Assembly (NCBI RefSeq): GCF_000381065.1
Contig: NZ_KB905840.1
Span: 1-64,000 of the forward strand
Reading direction: 5' to 3'
DNA from: Propionispira raffinosivorans DSM 20765
GTDB lineage: Bacteria > Bacillota > Negativicutes > Selenomonadales > Selenomonadaceae
Length of the DNA stretch: 64,000 nucleotides
Shown: positions 18,864 through 29,375 of the stretch, piece after piece
Position numbering within the stretch: position 1 is the first letter of the stretch
How the letters are laid out: each line of letters starts with the position of its first letter
Notes under the pieces: generated by a model
Seen by the model: only the letters and a program-made list of their open reading frames with translations
Told to the model about the DNA's origin: nothing
Databases searched by the model: none
Position numbers and translations under genes: made by a program

Positions 18864-18971
18864 TTGACTCTCTATCTTTTTTGGTATATGTTATATGTAA
18901 ATCCAAAATTAAATATAGGTACAAAGAGGTATCAATTGACCGTTTTTCAATTCGGTTGGTTGATTTTTTTT
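18864..18971 (+). promoter_or_regulatory. Promoter followed at once by an intrinsic terminator, anf leader
   Basis: TTGACT (18864-18869), 17-bp spacer, TATGTT (18887-18892). Transcription should begin near 18899. A 12-bp hairpin (18931-18942 with 18953-18964, including wobbles) then runs into seven T. The anfH start is about 450 bases further on with no gene between, so this terminator lies in the putative nitrogenase leader. It either ends a small RNA or must be bypassed to express the operon. Confidence 0.6.
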
Positions 18972-19000
18972 ATTTTATTTTGACAATTGAATAAAATTGT

Positions 19001-19088
19001 TTCATGGATACCACGAATATCCAGGGAACTTTGCCAGCTTTATCGTTTTTCTATCCCAGTGGTGCTAGGTCTATTAACTTTACCCATT
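19001..19088 (+). ncRNA. Pseudoknot-capable leader element, copy 1
   Basis: First of two copies of an unrecognised element upstream of anfH. Block A (19001-19023) holds a hairpin TGGATA-CCACGAA-TATCCA. A variable 31-base middle follows. Block B (19055-19088) begins CCCAGTGGT and ends TTTACCCATT. The loop ACCAC can pair with GTGGT of block B, giving a pseudoknot. Both blocks are shared with copy 2 (block A 23/23 identical; block B 31/34), but they fall in different reading frames in the two copies, so conservation is not for a peptide. RNA aptamer or DNA site cannot be decided from one genome. Confidence 0.55.
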
Positions 19089-19196
19089 TTTATATTCAAG
19101 ACGCTAGCTATTGTTCGATAAAGGCAAACTCATTTGATTTTAAGAGTATATCGCAAGGAGGTGGTCAAACGAATAAAATTCGAAAAAATAAAAAGC

Positions 19197-19277
19197 TTCA
19201 TGGATACCACGAATATCCATGAAGCGCAGGCAAATCTTTTATTCCCAGTGGTACTAGGTCTATTTAATTTACCCATT
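19197..19277 (+). ncRNA. Pseudoknot-capable leader element, copy 2
   Basis: Second copy, 196 bp after copy 1 and about 150 bp before anfH. Here the block A hairpin is extended to 11 bp (CTTCATGGATA with TATCCATGAAG) around the same CCACGAA loop. The middle is 24 bases, and block B spans 19244-19277. The loop-to-block-B pairing (ACCAC/GTGGT) is retained. The remaining leader to 19427 shows only a short ACAAA/TTTGT hairpin with a T tract near 19368-19386 and the anfH ribosome site. Confidence 0.55.
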
Positions 19278-19415
19278 CTCGATTATAACAGGTTGATTTT
19301 CTTTTTTCAAGAACAATGTAAAAAGAGGCGGGCGGATTTTGGCAATCGTGGGAGCAGCACTTTTTATACAAAGAGTTTGTTTTTTTAGCAATGGATAAAA
19401 AGTATGTAAATATGA

Positions 19416-20255
<840 letters not shown>

Positions 20256-20283
20256 ATACTAAAACGTAAGGGGGCAGTTATTT

Positions 20284-20610
20284 ATGATTATGGTTCGTGC
20301 AATTATCAGACCAGATAAAAAAGACAGTGTTCTTCAGGAACTTTCACGAGCGGGGTTTAATGCCGCCACTGTTGTTGATGTTGTGGGGCGCGGGAAACAA
20401 AATGGTATTAAATTTGGCGATATTGTTTATGATGAGATTCCGAAAAGCCTTATTATGGTAGTTATTGAAGAGGCCGAAAAAGATAAAATACTGGATGTTA
20501 TTTTACGTCATGCAAAAGTCGGTGAAAATGGATCATTTGGTGATGGGAAAATCTTTATCAGTGCAATCGATGAAGTTTATACGGTTTCCAGCGGCTTGGC
20601 TGGGTTATAA
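20284..20610 (+). CDS. nifI1: PII-family nitrogenase regulator NifI1
   Basis: 108-residue GlnB-like protein. PII hallmarks are the N-terminal MVRAIIRPDKKDSVLQEL strand-helix and the C-terminal GDGKIFISAIDEVYTV. The T-loop region (GRGKQNGIKFGDIVYDEIPK) is of the NifI1 type and lacks the uridylylated tyrosine context of GlnB. NifI1 and NifI2 form a complex that inhibits dinitrogenase in response to 2-oxoglutarate and ATP, as shown in methanogens. It lies between anfH and anfD, the standard place for this pair. RBS AAGGGGG is upstream. Confidence 0.93.
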   Translation: MIMVRAIIRPDKKDSVLQELSRAGFNAATVVDVVGRGKQNGIKFGDIVYDEIPKSLIMVVIEEAEKDKILDVILRHAKVGENGSFGDGKIFISAIDEVYTVSSGLAGL

Positions 20611-20622
20611 GGGAGTGGCGTT

Positions 20623-21030
20623 ATGAAAGAAATCATAGCTGTGATTCGAATGAATAAAGTTGGTCCTACAAAAAAAGCTTTAGTTGAGGCTGGTGTGGCG
20701 GGGTTTACTGCCTTAAAAGCGATAGGCCGCGGTAAAGTGGTGGAAAATATAGAAATCATTGCTGACCGTAAAAAACAATTGCTGGCGAAGACGAATCCGG
20801 AAGATCCCAAGGCAGAACAGGTAGCAACTGAGTTTTTAGATGGCCGGGGATTATTTCCCTGCCGAATGTTTACGATTTTGGCTCATGATGAGCAGGTTCA
20901 AACAATCGTTCAAGCCATTATTAAAGTTAATAAAACCCAGCATAACGTGGGCGATGGGAAAATATTTATTCTGCCATTATTGGATGCTGTGCGTGTCAGA
21001 ACGAATGAACATGGTGACGCAGCAATTTAA
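20623..21030 (+). CDS. nifI2: PII-family nitrogenase regulator NifI2
   Basis: 135 residues, the longer partner of NifI1, starting MKEIIAVIRMNKVGPTKKAL and ending with the PII strand VGDGKIFILPLLDAVRVRT. The insertion carrying KTNPEDPKAEQ and FLDGRGLFPCRMFTIL is characteristic of NifI2. It begins 12 bases after nifI1 with its own AAGGGAG site, so the two are translationally linked. Its presence implies rapid, reversible shut-off of the Fe-only enzyme on ammonium addition; this follows from family knowledge rather than anything tested here. Confidence 0.93.
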   Translation: MKEIIAVIRMNKVGPTKKALVEAGVAGFTALKAIGRGKVVENIEIIADRKKQLLAKTNPEDPKAEQVATEFLDGRGLFPCRMFTILAHDEQVQTIVQAIIKVNKTQHNVGDGKIFILPLLDAVRVRTNEHGDAAI

Positions 21031-21063
21031 GGGACTGCTCAGTAAATGAATGAATCTTTGTGA

Positions 21064-22635
<1,572 letters not shown>

Positions 22636-22649
22636 GGAGGTGCTGGAGA

Positions 22650-23000
22650 ATGGATGATTCAAGAAAAGACAAGGTTGAGCAGCTTGTGGATTATATAATG
22701 AAATGGTGTTTATGGCAGTTTCATTCACGGGCCTGGGATCGTGAAAAACAAAATGAGGGTGTATTAACGAAAACAATGCAGCTTTTATGTGAGGAACCGG
22801 TTGATTGTGCAACGCCTGCGGATAAATGTTATTGGGTCGATGCGATGGTTTTAGCCAAAGATTTTAAAGAAACCTATCCATGGCTTGGTGCAATGGATAA
22901 AAAGGATATTAAACTTCTTATGCAGGACCTGAAAGATCGCATAGATTATTTGACAATTACGGGTTCATTAAATAAAGAACTTACCGATCAACGGTATTAA
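22650..23000 (+). CDS. anfG: Fe-only nitrogenase delta subunit
   Basis: 116 residues, the small third subunit that exists only in alternative nitrogenases and sits on the alpha subunit. Diagnostic segments are [19 protein letters not shown] near the N-terminus, [13 protein letters not shown] in the middle and [18 protein letters not shown] at the C-terminus, matching AnfG better than VnfG. It lacks the 15-20 residue N-terminal extension of the Azotobacter protein. It starts 14 bases after anfD with a strong AAGGAGG site. Confidence 0.95.
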   Translation: MDDSRKDKVEQLVDYIMKWCLWQFHSRAWDREKQNEGVLTKTMQLLCEEPVDCATPADKCYWVDAMVLAKDFKETYPWLGAMDKKDIKLLMQDLKDRIDYLTITGSLNKELTDQRY

Positions 23001-23065
23001 ACTAGTTAAATAAATACGGTGCGCTGTTACAGCGGCAAAGAAAATCAAAAAGGGAGTCGATTTTT

Positions 23066-24457
23066 ATGATGTCTTGTGAAGTGAAAGAAAAAGAGCGTGC
23101 CGGCATTATCAACCCGATCTTTACCTGTCAGCCTTGCGGTGCTCAATATGCCAGCATCGGAATCAAAGATTGTATTGCGATTGTTCATGGTGGTCAAGGC
23201 TGCGTAATGTTTGTTCGGCTGTTATTTGCTCAGCATTTTAAAGATAATTTTGATATAGCCTCTTCGTCCGTCCATGAAGATGGTGCTGTATTCGGGGCGG
23301 TTCATCGTGTTGAAGAAGCCGTAGATGTTCTTTTGATGCGATACCCGGATGTGAAGGTGATTCCAATCATCACGACTTGTTCAACGGAAGTAATTGGTGA
23401 TGATGTTGATGGGGTTGTTCGTAAATTAAATGCTGGACTACTCAAAGAAAAATATGCTGGTCGTGAAGTTCATTTGATTAGTGTTCATACGCCAAGCTTT
23501 AAAGGAAGTCAGGTTACTGGCTATGATGTGGCTTTAGATGCTTTTGTCAGAACTTTGGCGAAAAAAGATCAACCCAATGGGAAAATTAATTTGTTTACGG
23601 GTTGGGTTAATCCGGGAGATGTAACGGCACTGAAGCATCTTTTGGCTGAAATGGATATTGCCGCTACGGTTCTGTTTGAAATCGAGAGTTTTGATTCACC
23701 ATTAATGCCAAATGGTGATGCCGTCTCACATGGCAGCACACCGGTTGAAGATATCATTGGAACGGCGAATGCTATGGGGACGATTGCGCTAAATCGGTAT
23801 GAGGGCGGCGCTGCAGCGGAATACCTAGAAAGTGAATTTAACGTTCCGGCGGTGATTGGACCAACACCGATTGGTATCCGTAATACGGACACATTTTTAC
23901 AAAATCTAAAAAAAATGACAGGTAAAGAAATTCCGCTTTCTTTAGTGCGGGAACGCGGTATTGCTATTGATGCCTTAACGGACTTGGTACACATGTTTTT
24001 TGCCGATAAAAAAGTGGCTATTTATGGCCATCCAGATTTAGTGATTGGTTTGGCGGAATTTTGTTTGGATCTAGAAATGAAACCGGTATTACTGCTTTTA
24101 GGGGATGACAATTCAACTTATAAGAAAGATGCTCGTCTTAAAGCTTTTGAAGAAAAAGTCGATTTCGAGATGGAGGTCATAACCAATGCTGATTTATGGG
24201 AATTGGAAAGTCGGATCAAAAATAAAGAAATTGAACTAGATCTTATTTTAGGACACTCCAAAGGGCGGTTTATTTCAATTGATTATAATATCCCGATGGT
24301 ACGTGTCGGCTTCCCAACTTATGATCGTGCTGGTCTATATCGTCACCCCGTTGTAGGTTATGCTGGTGCTACTTGGTTGGCTGAAACCATGGCCAATACG
24401 ATATTTGAGGATATGGAACATAAGAAAAACAAAGAATGGTTACTCAATGTATGGTAA
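23066..24457 (+). CDS. anfK: Fe-only nitrogenase FeFe protein beta subunit
   Basis: 463 residues. P-cluster cysteines are C21 (NPIFTCQP), C46 (GGQGCVMF) and C105 ([12 protein letters not shown]). The sequence tracks AnfK, including [14 protein letters not shown] and the C-terminal [21 protein letters not shown]. With AnfD it holds the P-cluster at the subunit interface. Two ATGs (23066 and 23069) follow AAAAAGGGAG; either is possible, and the second would fit the Azotobacter numbering. A region able to form alternative hairpins separates it from the next gene. Confidence 0.95.
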   Translation: MMSCEVKEKERAGIINPIFTCQPCGAQYASIGIKDCIAIVHGGQGCVMFVRLLFAQHFKDNFDIASSSVHEDGAVFGAVHRVEEAVDVLLMRYPDVKVIPIITTCSTEVIGDDVDGVVRKLNAGLLKEKYAGREVHLISVHTPSFKGSQVTGYDVALDAFVRTLAKKDQPNGKINLFTGWVNPGDVTALKHLLAEMDIAATVLFEIESFDSPLMPNGDAVSHGSTPVEDIIGTANAMGTIALNRYEGGAAAEYLESEFNVPAVIGPTPIGIRNTDTFLQNLKKMTGKEIPLSLVRERGIAIDALTDLVHMFFADKKVAIYGHPDLVIGLAEFCLDLEMKPVLLLLGDDNSTYKKDARLKAFEEKVDFEMEVITNADLWELESRIKNKEIELDLILGHSKGRFISIDYNIPMVRVGFPTYDRAGLYRHPVVGYAGATWLAETMANTIFEDMEHKKNKEWLLNVW

Positions 24458-24481
24458 GCTGAATCACATTTTAGCAGTGCA

Positions 24482-24552
24482 GCGGCATTGTAAATAGAAT
24501 AAATAGTAGACAATGCTGCCAGTTTCTGATGGTGATCAGTTCTGGCAGCATT
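24482..24552 (+). promoter_or_regulatory. Intercistronic region with mutually exclusive hairpins after anfK
   Basis: Three arms: A 24482-24491 (GCGGCATTGT), B 24511-24522 (ACAATGCTGCCAG region) and C 24542-24552 (CTGGCAGCATT). B can pair with A over 10 bp or with C over 11 bp (plus an inner CTGAT/ATCAG), not both. No T tract follows C; the AAGAGG ribosome site of the next gene lies just downstream. This may attenuate, stabilise or process the anf mRNA. Confidence 0.5.
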
Positions 24553-24575
24553 CCTAAAAAAAGAGGCTGAAAATT

Positions 24576-25001
24576 ATGATTAATAGCATACAAAATGAAG
24601 CAGCTATCGATAGTTTTGTCGAAGCCTATCATACGGCGCAGGGTTTCCATCATCGAGCGGAGAATTTCTTACAGGAAGGTCAAGCGAATAGTGTGGTGTT
24701 CAATGTGGCAGCTATTGCCTTGGAAAATTATTTAATTGCTTTATCGAATCTGCATGGTGTAGAGCCACGAAATCATAATTATATCTGCCTTATGGACTCC
24801 ATTGAAACTTTTATGATCATTCCTCCTTTATTAAGTGCCGAAATAAGATCTTTGGATGTAATTTTTGGAATTTGTTCACTGGAAAATTATCATCATGGGA
24901 CACCAGAGGAAGAAGATGGTAAGCGCGTTCTTAGCTTATGCCAAAAAGTACAAGGTTTATTTGATCAACATAAAATTTCTGCCTTGAAAAGTAAAATTTG
25001 A
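24576..25001 (+). CDS. Small HEPN-like helical protein downstream of anfK
   Basis: 141 residues, apparently all-helical and cytoplasmic. The pattern AIALENYLIALSNLHGVEPRNHNYICLMDSI (around residues 47-76) and a C-terminal LENYHHGTPEEEDGKRVLSLCQKVQGLF resemble PF05168-type HEPN domains, in which a paired-helix core ends in a segment rich in tyrosine and acidic residues. The catalytic Rx4-6H of HEPN ribonucleases is not evident, so it may be a non-nuclease member. It occupies the place where anfO or anfR sits in other anf operons but resembles neither. Assignment is by eye and tentative. Confidence 0.6.
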   Translation: MINSIQNEAAIDSFVEAYHTAQGFHHRAENFLQEGQANSVVFNVAAIALENYLIALSNLHGVEPRNHNYICLMDSIETFMIIPPLLSAEIRSLDVIFGICSLENYHHGTPEEEDGKRVLSLCQKVQGLFDQHKISALKSKI

Positions 25002-25034
25002 GCTTTATGAGCCGTTAAGAAGGGATTGAAAACG

Positions 25035-25748
25035 ATGCGACTCCATTATTTACAGCATGTTCCATTTGAAAATCCTGGTAGTATTTTGGTCTGGGCTGAA
25101 AAAAATCAGTATACCGTAACGAGTACTCATTTATATAAAAATGAAATTTTACCGAAACAGAGCGAGTTTGACTGGCTGGTTATTATGGGCGGGCCCATGA
25201 ATATTTATGAGGAAGAACAATATCCTTGGCTGGCAGCTGAAAAAGAGTTTATTAAAAAATCCATTCAGCAAGATAAAGTTATTATTGGTTTATGTCTGGG
25301 CGCACAACTCATTGCCGATGTGATTGGCGGGAAAGTTACCAAAAATGCGCAGCTGGAAATTGGCTGGTTTCCGGTCCAGCTAAGTGAAGCGGCAAGAAAA
25401 TCTCCCTTGTTTTCCTTTTTTCCACCAGAGCCCATTGTTTTTGAGTGGCATGGAGATACCTTCAGTCTTTTGCCGGAGGAGGCAATCTGTATTGCTGAAA
25501 ATGAAGCTTGTAAAAACCAAGCTTTTATCTATAAGAAAAAAATTTTTGGGTTTCAGTTCCATCTGGAAAATACAGTTGAAATAATTCAGGCACTGGTGGC
25601 GCATTGTAAAAATGAAATGAGACCAGGCCCCTATGTGCAGTCGAAAGAAGAATTGGAAGCTCATGCAGAATATATTAAACAGGATAATCAATGGATGTTT
25701 GATTTTCTCACGCAATTGGCAAAAATGGATAGAGAGGGTGTTCTTTGA
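25035..25748 (+). CDS. Class I glutamine amidotransferase-like protein
   Basis: 237 residues of the GuaA-N/YfeJ type. The oxyanion strand VIMGGPMNIYEEEQYPWL, the nucleophile Cys in GLCLGAQLIAD (near residue 85) and the catalytic His-Glu in FQFHLENTVE (near 175) are all present, so glutamine hydrolysis is likely; the acceptor is unknown. Start: ATG 25035, with AAGAAGGG about ten bases upstream; the upstream in-frame TTG 25026 is too close to that site. Its stop TGA overlaps the next ATG (TGATG), so the two genes are translationally coupled. Confidence 0.85.
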   Translation: MRLHYLQHVPFENPGSILVWAEKNQYTVTSTHLYKNEILPKQSEFDWLVIMGGPMNIYEEEQYPWLAAEKEFIKKSIQQDKVIIGLCLGAQLIADVIGGKVTKNAQLEIGWFPVQLSEAARKSPLFSFFPPEPIVFEWHGDTFSLLPEEAICIAENEACKNQAFIYKKKIFGFQFHLENTVEIIQALVAHCKNEMRPGPYVQSKEELEAHAEYIKQDNQWMFDFLTQLAKMDREGVL

Positions 25749-26266
25749 TGGAGGCGGTTCGGTATACGCAGCGAATTTGCAGTGATCAACAACAAATTGA
25801 AGATTTTCTTTTATCATCCCGCATTGGCATACTTGCTTTAACGGGTGAATCTTTTCCTTATGCAGTACCGGTTAATTATATCTGGCATAAAAACGCCATC
25901 TATTTTCATGGGATGGGATCAGGCAAGAAAAATGTCCTTCTTGCTCAGAACCCGCCAGTGTGTTTTACGATTTATGCAGAACACGGTACTGTAATCGATC
26001 CAGTACCGTGTCATGCTGATACAGCTTATATGAGTGTCATGATTTTTGGCAAAGCAGAAAAATTAATTGATTTTGCAGAATCGGCAGTTATTATGCAAAA
26101 AATGATAGACAAATATATGCCAAACTATTATAGTCAGCCGTTAACGGGAAATCTAATGGAAAAATATAAATCTTCACTCGATGGAAATGGTGTAGGTATA
26201 TATCGAATTCAGGCGGATATCGTAACTGCTAAAGAAAATGCCGTAAATCCTCAAAATATTTTCTAG
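25748..26266 (+). CDS. Pyridoxamine 5'-phosphate oxidase-like flavin protein (NimA type)
   Basis: 172 residues with the split-barrel FMN-binding fold. Recognisable pieces are the N-terminal RIGILALTGESFPYAVPVNYIW, then IYFHGMGSGKKN, VCFTIYAE and SVMIFGKAEKL. Small proteins of this group include nitroimidazole reductases and heme-binding members; the reaction cannot be assigned. Translation starts at ATG 25748, whose A is the last base of the upstream stop codon. It ends the two-gene unit before a bidirectional terminator shared with fumC. Confidence 0.8.
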   Translation: MEAVRYTQRICSDQQQIEDFLLSSRIGILALTGESFPYAVPVNYIWHKNAIYFHGMGSGKKNVLLAQNPPVCFTIYAEHGTVIDPVPCHADTAYMSVMIFGKAEKLIDFAESAVIMQKMIDKYMPNYYSQPLTGNLMEKYKSSLDGNGVGIYRIQADIVTAKENAVNPQNIF

Positions 26267-26295
26267 ATAAGTCGAGGAACATCACTGTATTTTAT

Positions 26296-26350
26296 AAAAA
26301 AAGACATATCAATCAAAGGTTGGAAAATCCTTTGTTTGATATGTCTTTTT
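26296..26350. terminator. Bidirectional terminator between the flavin-protein gene and fumC
   Basis: AAAAAGACATATCA pairs perfectly with TGATATGTCTTTTT, with an inner TCAAAGG/CCTTTG stem. A and T tracts flank both sides. Confidence 0.9.
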
Positions 26351-26352
26351 GG

Positions 26353-27747
26353 TTAACCTTGTGATTGTGGTTTTGTGAGGCGGGCGGGGTCCATGTAATG
26401 ATTATAGATGGCTGCATCTACATAGCCAGTTGCTAAAGCAGCTTCTTTTAGGGTAATGCCCTCTTTTTCAGCTCGATGGGCAATTTCAGCGGCTTTATCG
26501 TAGCCAATTAATGGTACCAAACCAGTAACTAAAATAAGGGATTGACTTAAGTTGAATTCAATTTTTTCGCGGTTTGGTTCAATACCAACCAGACAGTTAT
26601 GATTAAAAGAATTCATACTGCCACTCAGTAAGCGGATGCTTTGAATTAAGTTATAAGCCATAACTGGCATAAATACATTCAACTGGAAATTTCCCTGACT
26701 GGCCGCAAATGAAACGGTAGTATCATTGCCAAAGACTTGTGTGACCACCATGGTTAAGGCTTCAGCCTGGGTTGGATTTACTTTTGATGGCATGATTGAA
26801 CTGCCTGGTTCGTTGGCAGGAATCGTGATTTCACCGAGTCCGCAACGAGGTCCGCTGGCAAGCCACCGTACATCATTGGCTATTTTCATAAGATCAGCGG
26901 CTAATGCTTTGAGCAAGCCATGGACAGCAGCAATTTCATCTCGGCTCGATAATGCTTGGAACTTATTGGGTGCGGTTTGGAAATGTTCATTAGTCAATTT
27001 ACTGATTTCTTCGGCAATTTTTACGGCGAACAAGGGATGGGTATTGATTCCTGTTCCGACGGCAGTGCCTCCCATAGCGAGATCACGCAGAAAATTGATA
27101 CCAGCAGTCAACATTTCCTGATTGCGGCGTATCATTCGTGCCCAGCCGCTAATTTCCTGCCCTAATGTGAGCGGGGTAGCATCCATAAGATGTGTGCGTC
27201 CGGTTTTGACAACATCCATAAAATCTTTTGACTTTTTTTCAAGCGTTGCAGCTAGATCGTCCAGTGCGGGAAAAAGCTGTTTTTTAATGAGGGTGAGACC
27301 AACCACGTGTAAGGCCGTGGGAAATATATCATTTGAGCTTTGAGAGCAATTTACATGATCATTTGGATGGACGGCAATTTCTTTGCCTTGTTCGGCTAAA
27401 ATTTGTGCAGCCCGATGAGCCAGAACTTCATTCATATTCATATTAAACTGTGTGCCGCTGCCTGTCTGCCATACAGCTAGTGGAAAATTCCCGTCAAGTT
27501 TACCAGCTAATACTTCGTCACAGGCTTCAATAATTGCATCGGCTCTGCCAGAATCTAGTGTTTCTAAATTTTTGTTTACGGCCGCAGAGGCACGTTTTAA
27601 TAAAGCGAAGACTTTCACCATTTCCTGGGGGATTTTTTCGGTGCCAATTTGAAAGTTTTCGAAAGAACGCTGTGTTTGAGCACCCCATAATTTATCTGCT
27701 GGAACCTTAATTTCTCCGAGCGAGTCCTTTTCAATACGATATTCCAT
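26353..27747 (-). CDS. fumC: Fumarate hydratase class II
   Basis: 464 residues; interconverts fumarate and L-malate without an Fe-S cluster. The family signature GSSIMPSKVNP lies near residue 315, with GRTHLMDATPLTLGQE, the catalytic His in HPNDHVNCSQSSND and the N-terminal WGAQTQRS. Length and order match FumC of E. coli and Bacillus. The start is ATG 27747 with AAAGGAG eight bases upstream; a GTG at 27756 overlaps that site. It stands alone, converging with the flavin-protein gene. Confidence 0.95.
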   Translation of the reverse strand: MEYRIEKDSLGEIKVPADKLWGAQTQRSFENFQIGTEKIPQEMVKVFALLKRASAAVNKNLETLDSGRADAIIEACDEVLAGKLDGNFPLAVWQTGSGTQFNMNMNEVLAHRAAQILAEQGKEIAVHPNDHVNCSQSSNDIFPTALHVVGLTLIKKQLFPALDDLAATLEKKSKDFMDVVKTGRTHLMDATPLTLGQEISGWARMIRRNQEMLTAGINFLRDLAMGGTAVGTGINTHPLFAVKIAEEISKLTNEHFQTAPNKFQALSSRDEIAAVHGLLKALAADLMKIANDVRWLASGPRCGLGEITIPANEPGSSIMPSKVNPTQAEALTMVVTQVFGNDTTVSFAASQGNFQLNVFMPVMAYNLIQSIRLLSGSMNSFNHNCLVGIEPNREKIEFNLSQSLILVTGLVPLIGYDKAAEIAHRAEKEGITLKEAALATGYVDAAIYNHYMDPARLTKPQSQG

Positions 27748-27901
27748 GTAAATCACTCCTTTAACTACTTTGTTTTAATTTTAGACTTCCACTTATAGGA
27801 TATAGCAAATTGTAAGAAAATTCAAATGTTAAATAGATGAGTATTGTTATCAATTACAGTTTAGTATAAAATCACAACAAAGTCAAAGGTAGAGGGCTTT
27901 T

Positions 27902-28324
27902 TTATCGCAGTAAGGGCATATTGCCAGTCAATTTGTTTATTTTGCGGCTCGAACCATAGAGGCCGATACCTAAGTACTGAAACATGGCAGAGGGAATGGA
28001 TTTAACTTTTTCTTTATAAATTTGATAATCTTTGCAAGTTTGGGCCGTGTTAGAAAAATCAACGATGACTAGATCATTCCAGTTATTATTCTTGATTTTT
28101 TCTAGTACTTCATGTATTGTTGTCATGCTCCCGTTTAAAATTGGGATGGGAATATTGGTTATACCAAGATGTTTTGTCTGAGAAGCGTCAATGAGATCTT
28201 CTCCGATAATGCTATTGAGTTTATGGCCAAGAGTAATACCAAGAATTGCTGAAGTGTTGGCAATCAAGCCAAGCGGCAGGGTTGAATCGATAATCATTAC
28301 ACATTTATTTTCTTCTATTGACAT
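27902..28324 (-). CDS. DUF2000 family protein
   Basis: 140 residues. The KCVMIIDSTLPLGLIANTSAILGITLGHKL block, GEDLIDASQTKHLGI and the central IPIPILNGS are typical of DUF2000, a small family of unknown function often found next to AraC regulators. No membrane segment or signal peptide. It begins 12 bases after the AraC-type gene on the same strand (RBS GAGGAG), so the two form an operon, which fits that association. Confidence 0.8.
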   Translation of the reverse strand: MSIEENKCVMIIDSTLPLGLIANTSAILGITLGHKLNSIIGEDLIDASQTKHLGITNIPIPILNGSMTTIHEVLEKIKNNNWNDLVIVDFSNTAQTCKDYQIYKEKVKSIPSAMFQYLGIGLYGSSRKINKLTGNMPLLR

Positions 28325-28336
28325 ACAAAATTCTCC

Positions 28337-29176
28337 TCATTTTTTATGTTTTGTCTCCGTTATAAAAATATTCATATATTGTTTTGGTGTGAGCCCAATG
28401 ATTCTTTTGAAGAAATTTGAAAAATGACTTTGGTCTGAGAAACCTGTTTGCAAGGCGACGTTTAGTGGTGAACATTGTTGTTCTAGCAGCTTTTTTGCTG
28501 CGCTGATACGAATCGCTTCTAAATAACAGTAAGGCGATATGCCTTTTTGTTTTGTGAACGATCGTAATAAGTGGTATTTGCTTATGTTAGCTAACTGACT
28601 CAGATCATTTAATTTTATGTTTTCACTGTAATTCGCTTGTAAAAAATCACAAATGATTTTTATTTCAGCGGAAGGTTCTATTGAATTTTGATCAAAGATC
28701 GTATCGGCGTGTTCAAAAATTAATTCTTCCATGATCAGCAAAAACAATTCATCTTTTTTGAAGTCTTTTTCCTGTTGCATAAGCATTTCATGCAAATCAT
28801 GTAAGGCAGAGACCAATTCGCTGTCGCATAATACTGGTTCTGTAAAGTAGGGCAGATATGTTTTCTGCGTTATTTCCCGGACGATTTTTTGCATATTGTC
28901 TACAGAAATGTTAATACAGCGATAATCTAATGGCTCATTATCCAGCTGCTGACACATATGGCTGTCTTGTGGATTAAAAATAATTAAAGTGTCGCGTTCT
29001 ACTATATAATGTTTGTTTTTACAAAATAATTCCCGGCGACCATTTTCAATAAAACCGATTACATAATATTCATGGAAATGTGTAGGAAATTTTTGCCTGA
29101 TTCCTTTAAAACTATAGGCTTCAATATTTAAATCGGCATCAAAACAAACAGTCCTTGTTTCAGGTACCATCGACAT
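28337..29176 (-). CDS. AraC family transcriptional regulator
   Basis: 279 residues: an N-terminal cupin ligand domain (FPTHFHEYYVIGFIENGRRE, FNPQDSHMCQ) and two C-terminal helix-turn-helix motifs (LNDLSQLANISKYHLLRSF near 195 and ALQTGFSDQSHFSNFFKRIIGLTPKQY near 245-272). It is divergent from the amino-acid permease at 29376, a common arrangement in which the regulator controls both itself with DUF2000 and the transporter. The effector is unknown. Confidence 0.9.
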   Translation of the reverse strand: MSMVPETRTVCFDADLNIEAYSFKGIRQKFPTHFHEYYVIGFIENGRRELFCKNKHYIVERDTLIIFNPQDSHMCQQLDNEPLDYRCINISVDNMQKIVREITQKTYLPYFTEPVLCDSELVSALHDLHEMLMQQEKDFKKDELFLLIMEELIFEHADTIFDQNSIEPSAEIKIICDFLQANYSENIKLNDLSQLANISKYHLLRSFTKQKGISPYCYLEAIRISAAKKLLEQQCSPLNVALQTGFSDQSHFSNFFKRIIGLTPKQYMNIFITETKHKK

Positions 29177-29375
29177 CGCTCCTTTGTTCGTCTTTCGTAA
29201 TCATACTATAAAACAATAGGGATTTCTTGTATGATATTGACCTATTTTGTACCAAGGTAAAGAAACTATTGTACAACCGCTTTGTAATAGAAAATTTTTT
29301 TATGTGAATTGTTTTACAAATCAGCAGGTGGGTGGTATTCTAATAGGAATAAATTTCGCTAAGAAGGAGAATTTA

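Noticed and set aside
19001-19277. Guanidine-II (mini-ykkC) riboswitch, because the hairpin loop contains ACGA
   Set aside because: That class needs ACGR exactly as a tetraloop in two short adjacent hairpins; here the loop is seven bases (CCACGAA) and the conserved downstream block has no counterpart.
19339-19360. Possible sigma-54 promoter (TGGCA...GC) before anfH
   Set aside because: The GG and GC are 11 rather than 10 bases apart and the TTGC half is missing.
19004-19388. Short open frames starting MDTTNI in each copy of the anf leader element
   Set aside because: The shared DNA blocks fall in different frames in the two copies, so the proteins diverge at once; no proper ribosome site precedes the ATGs.
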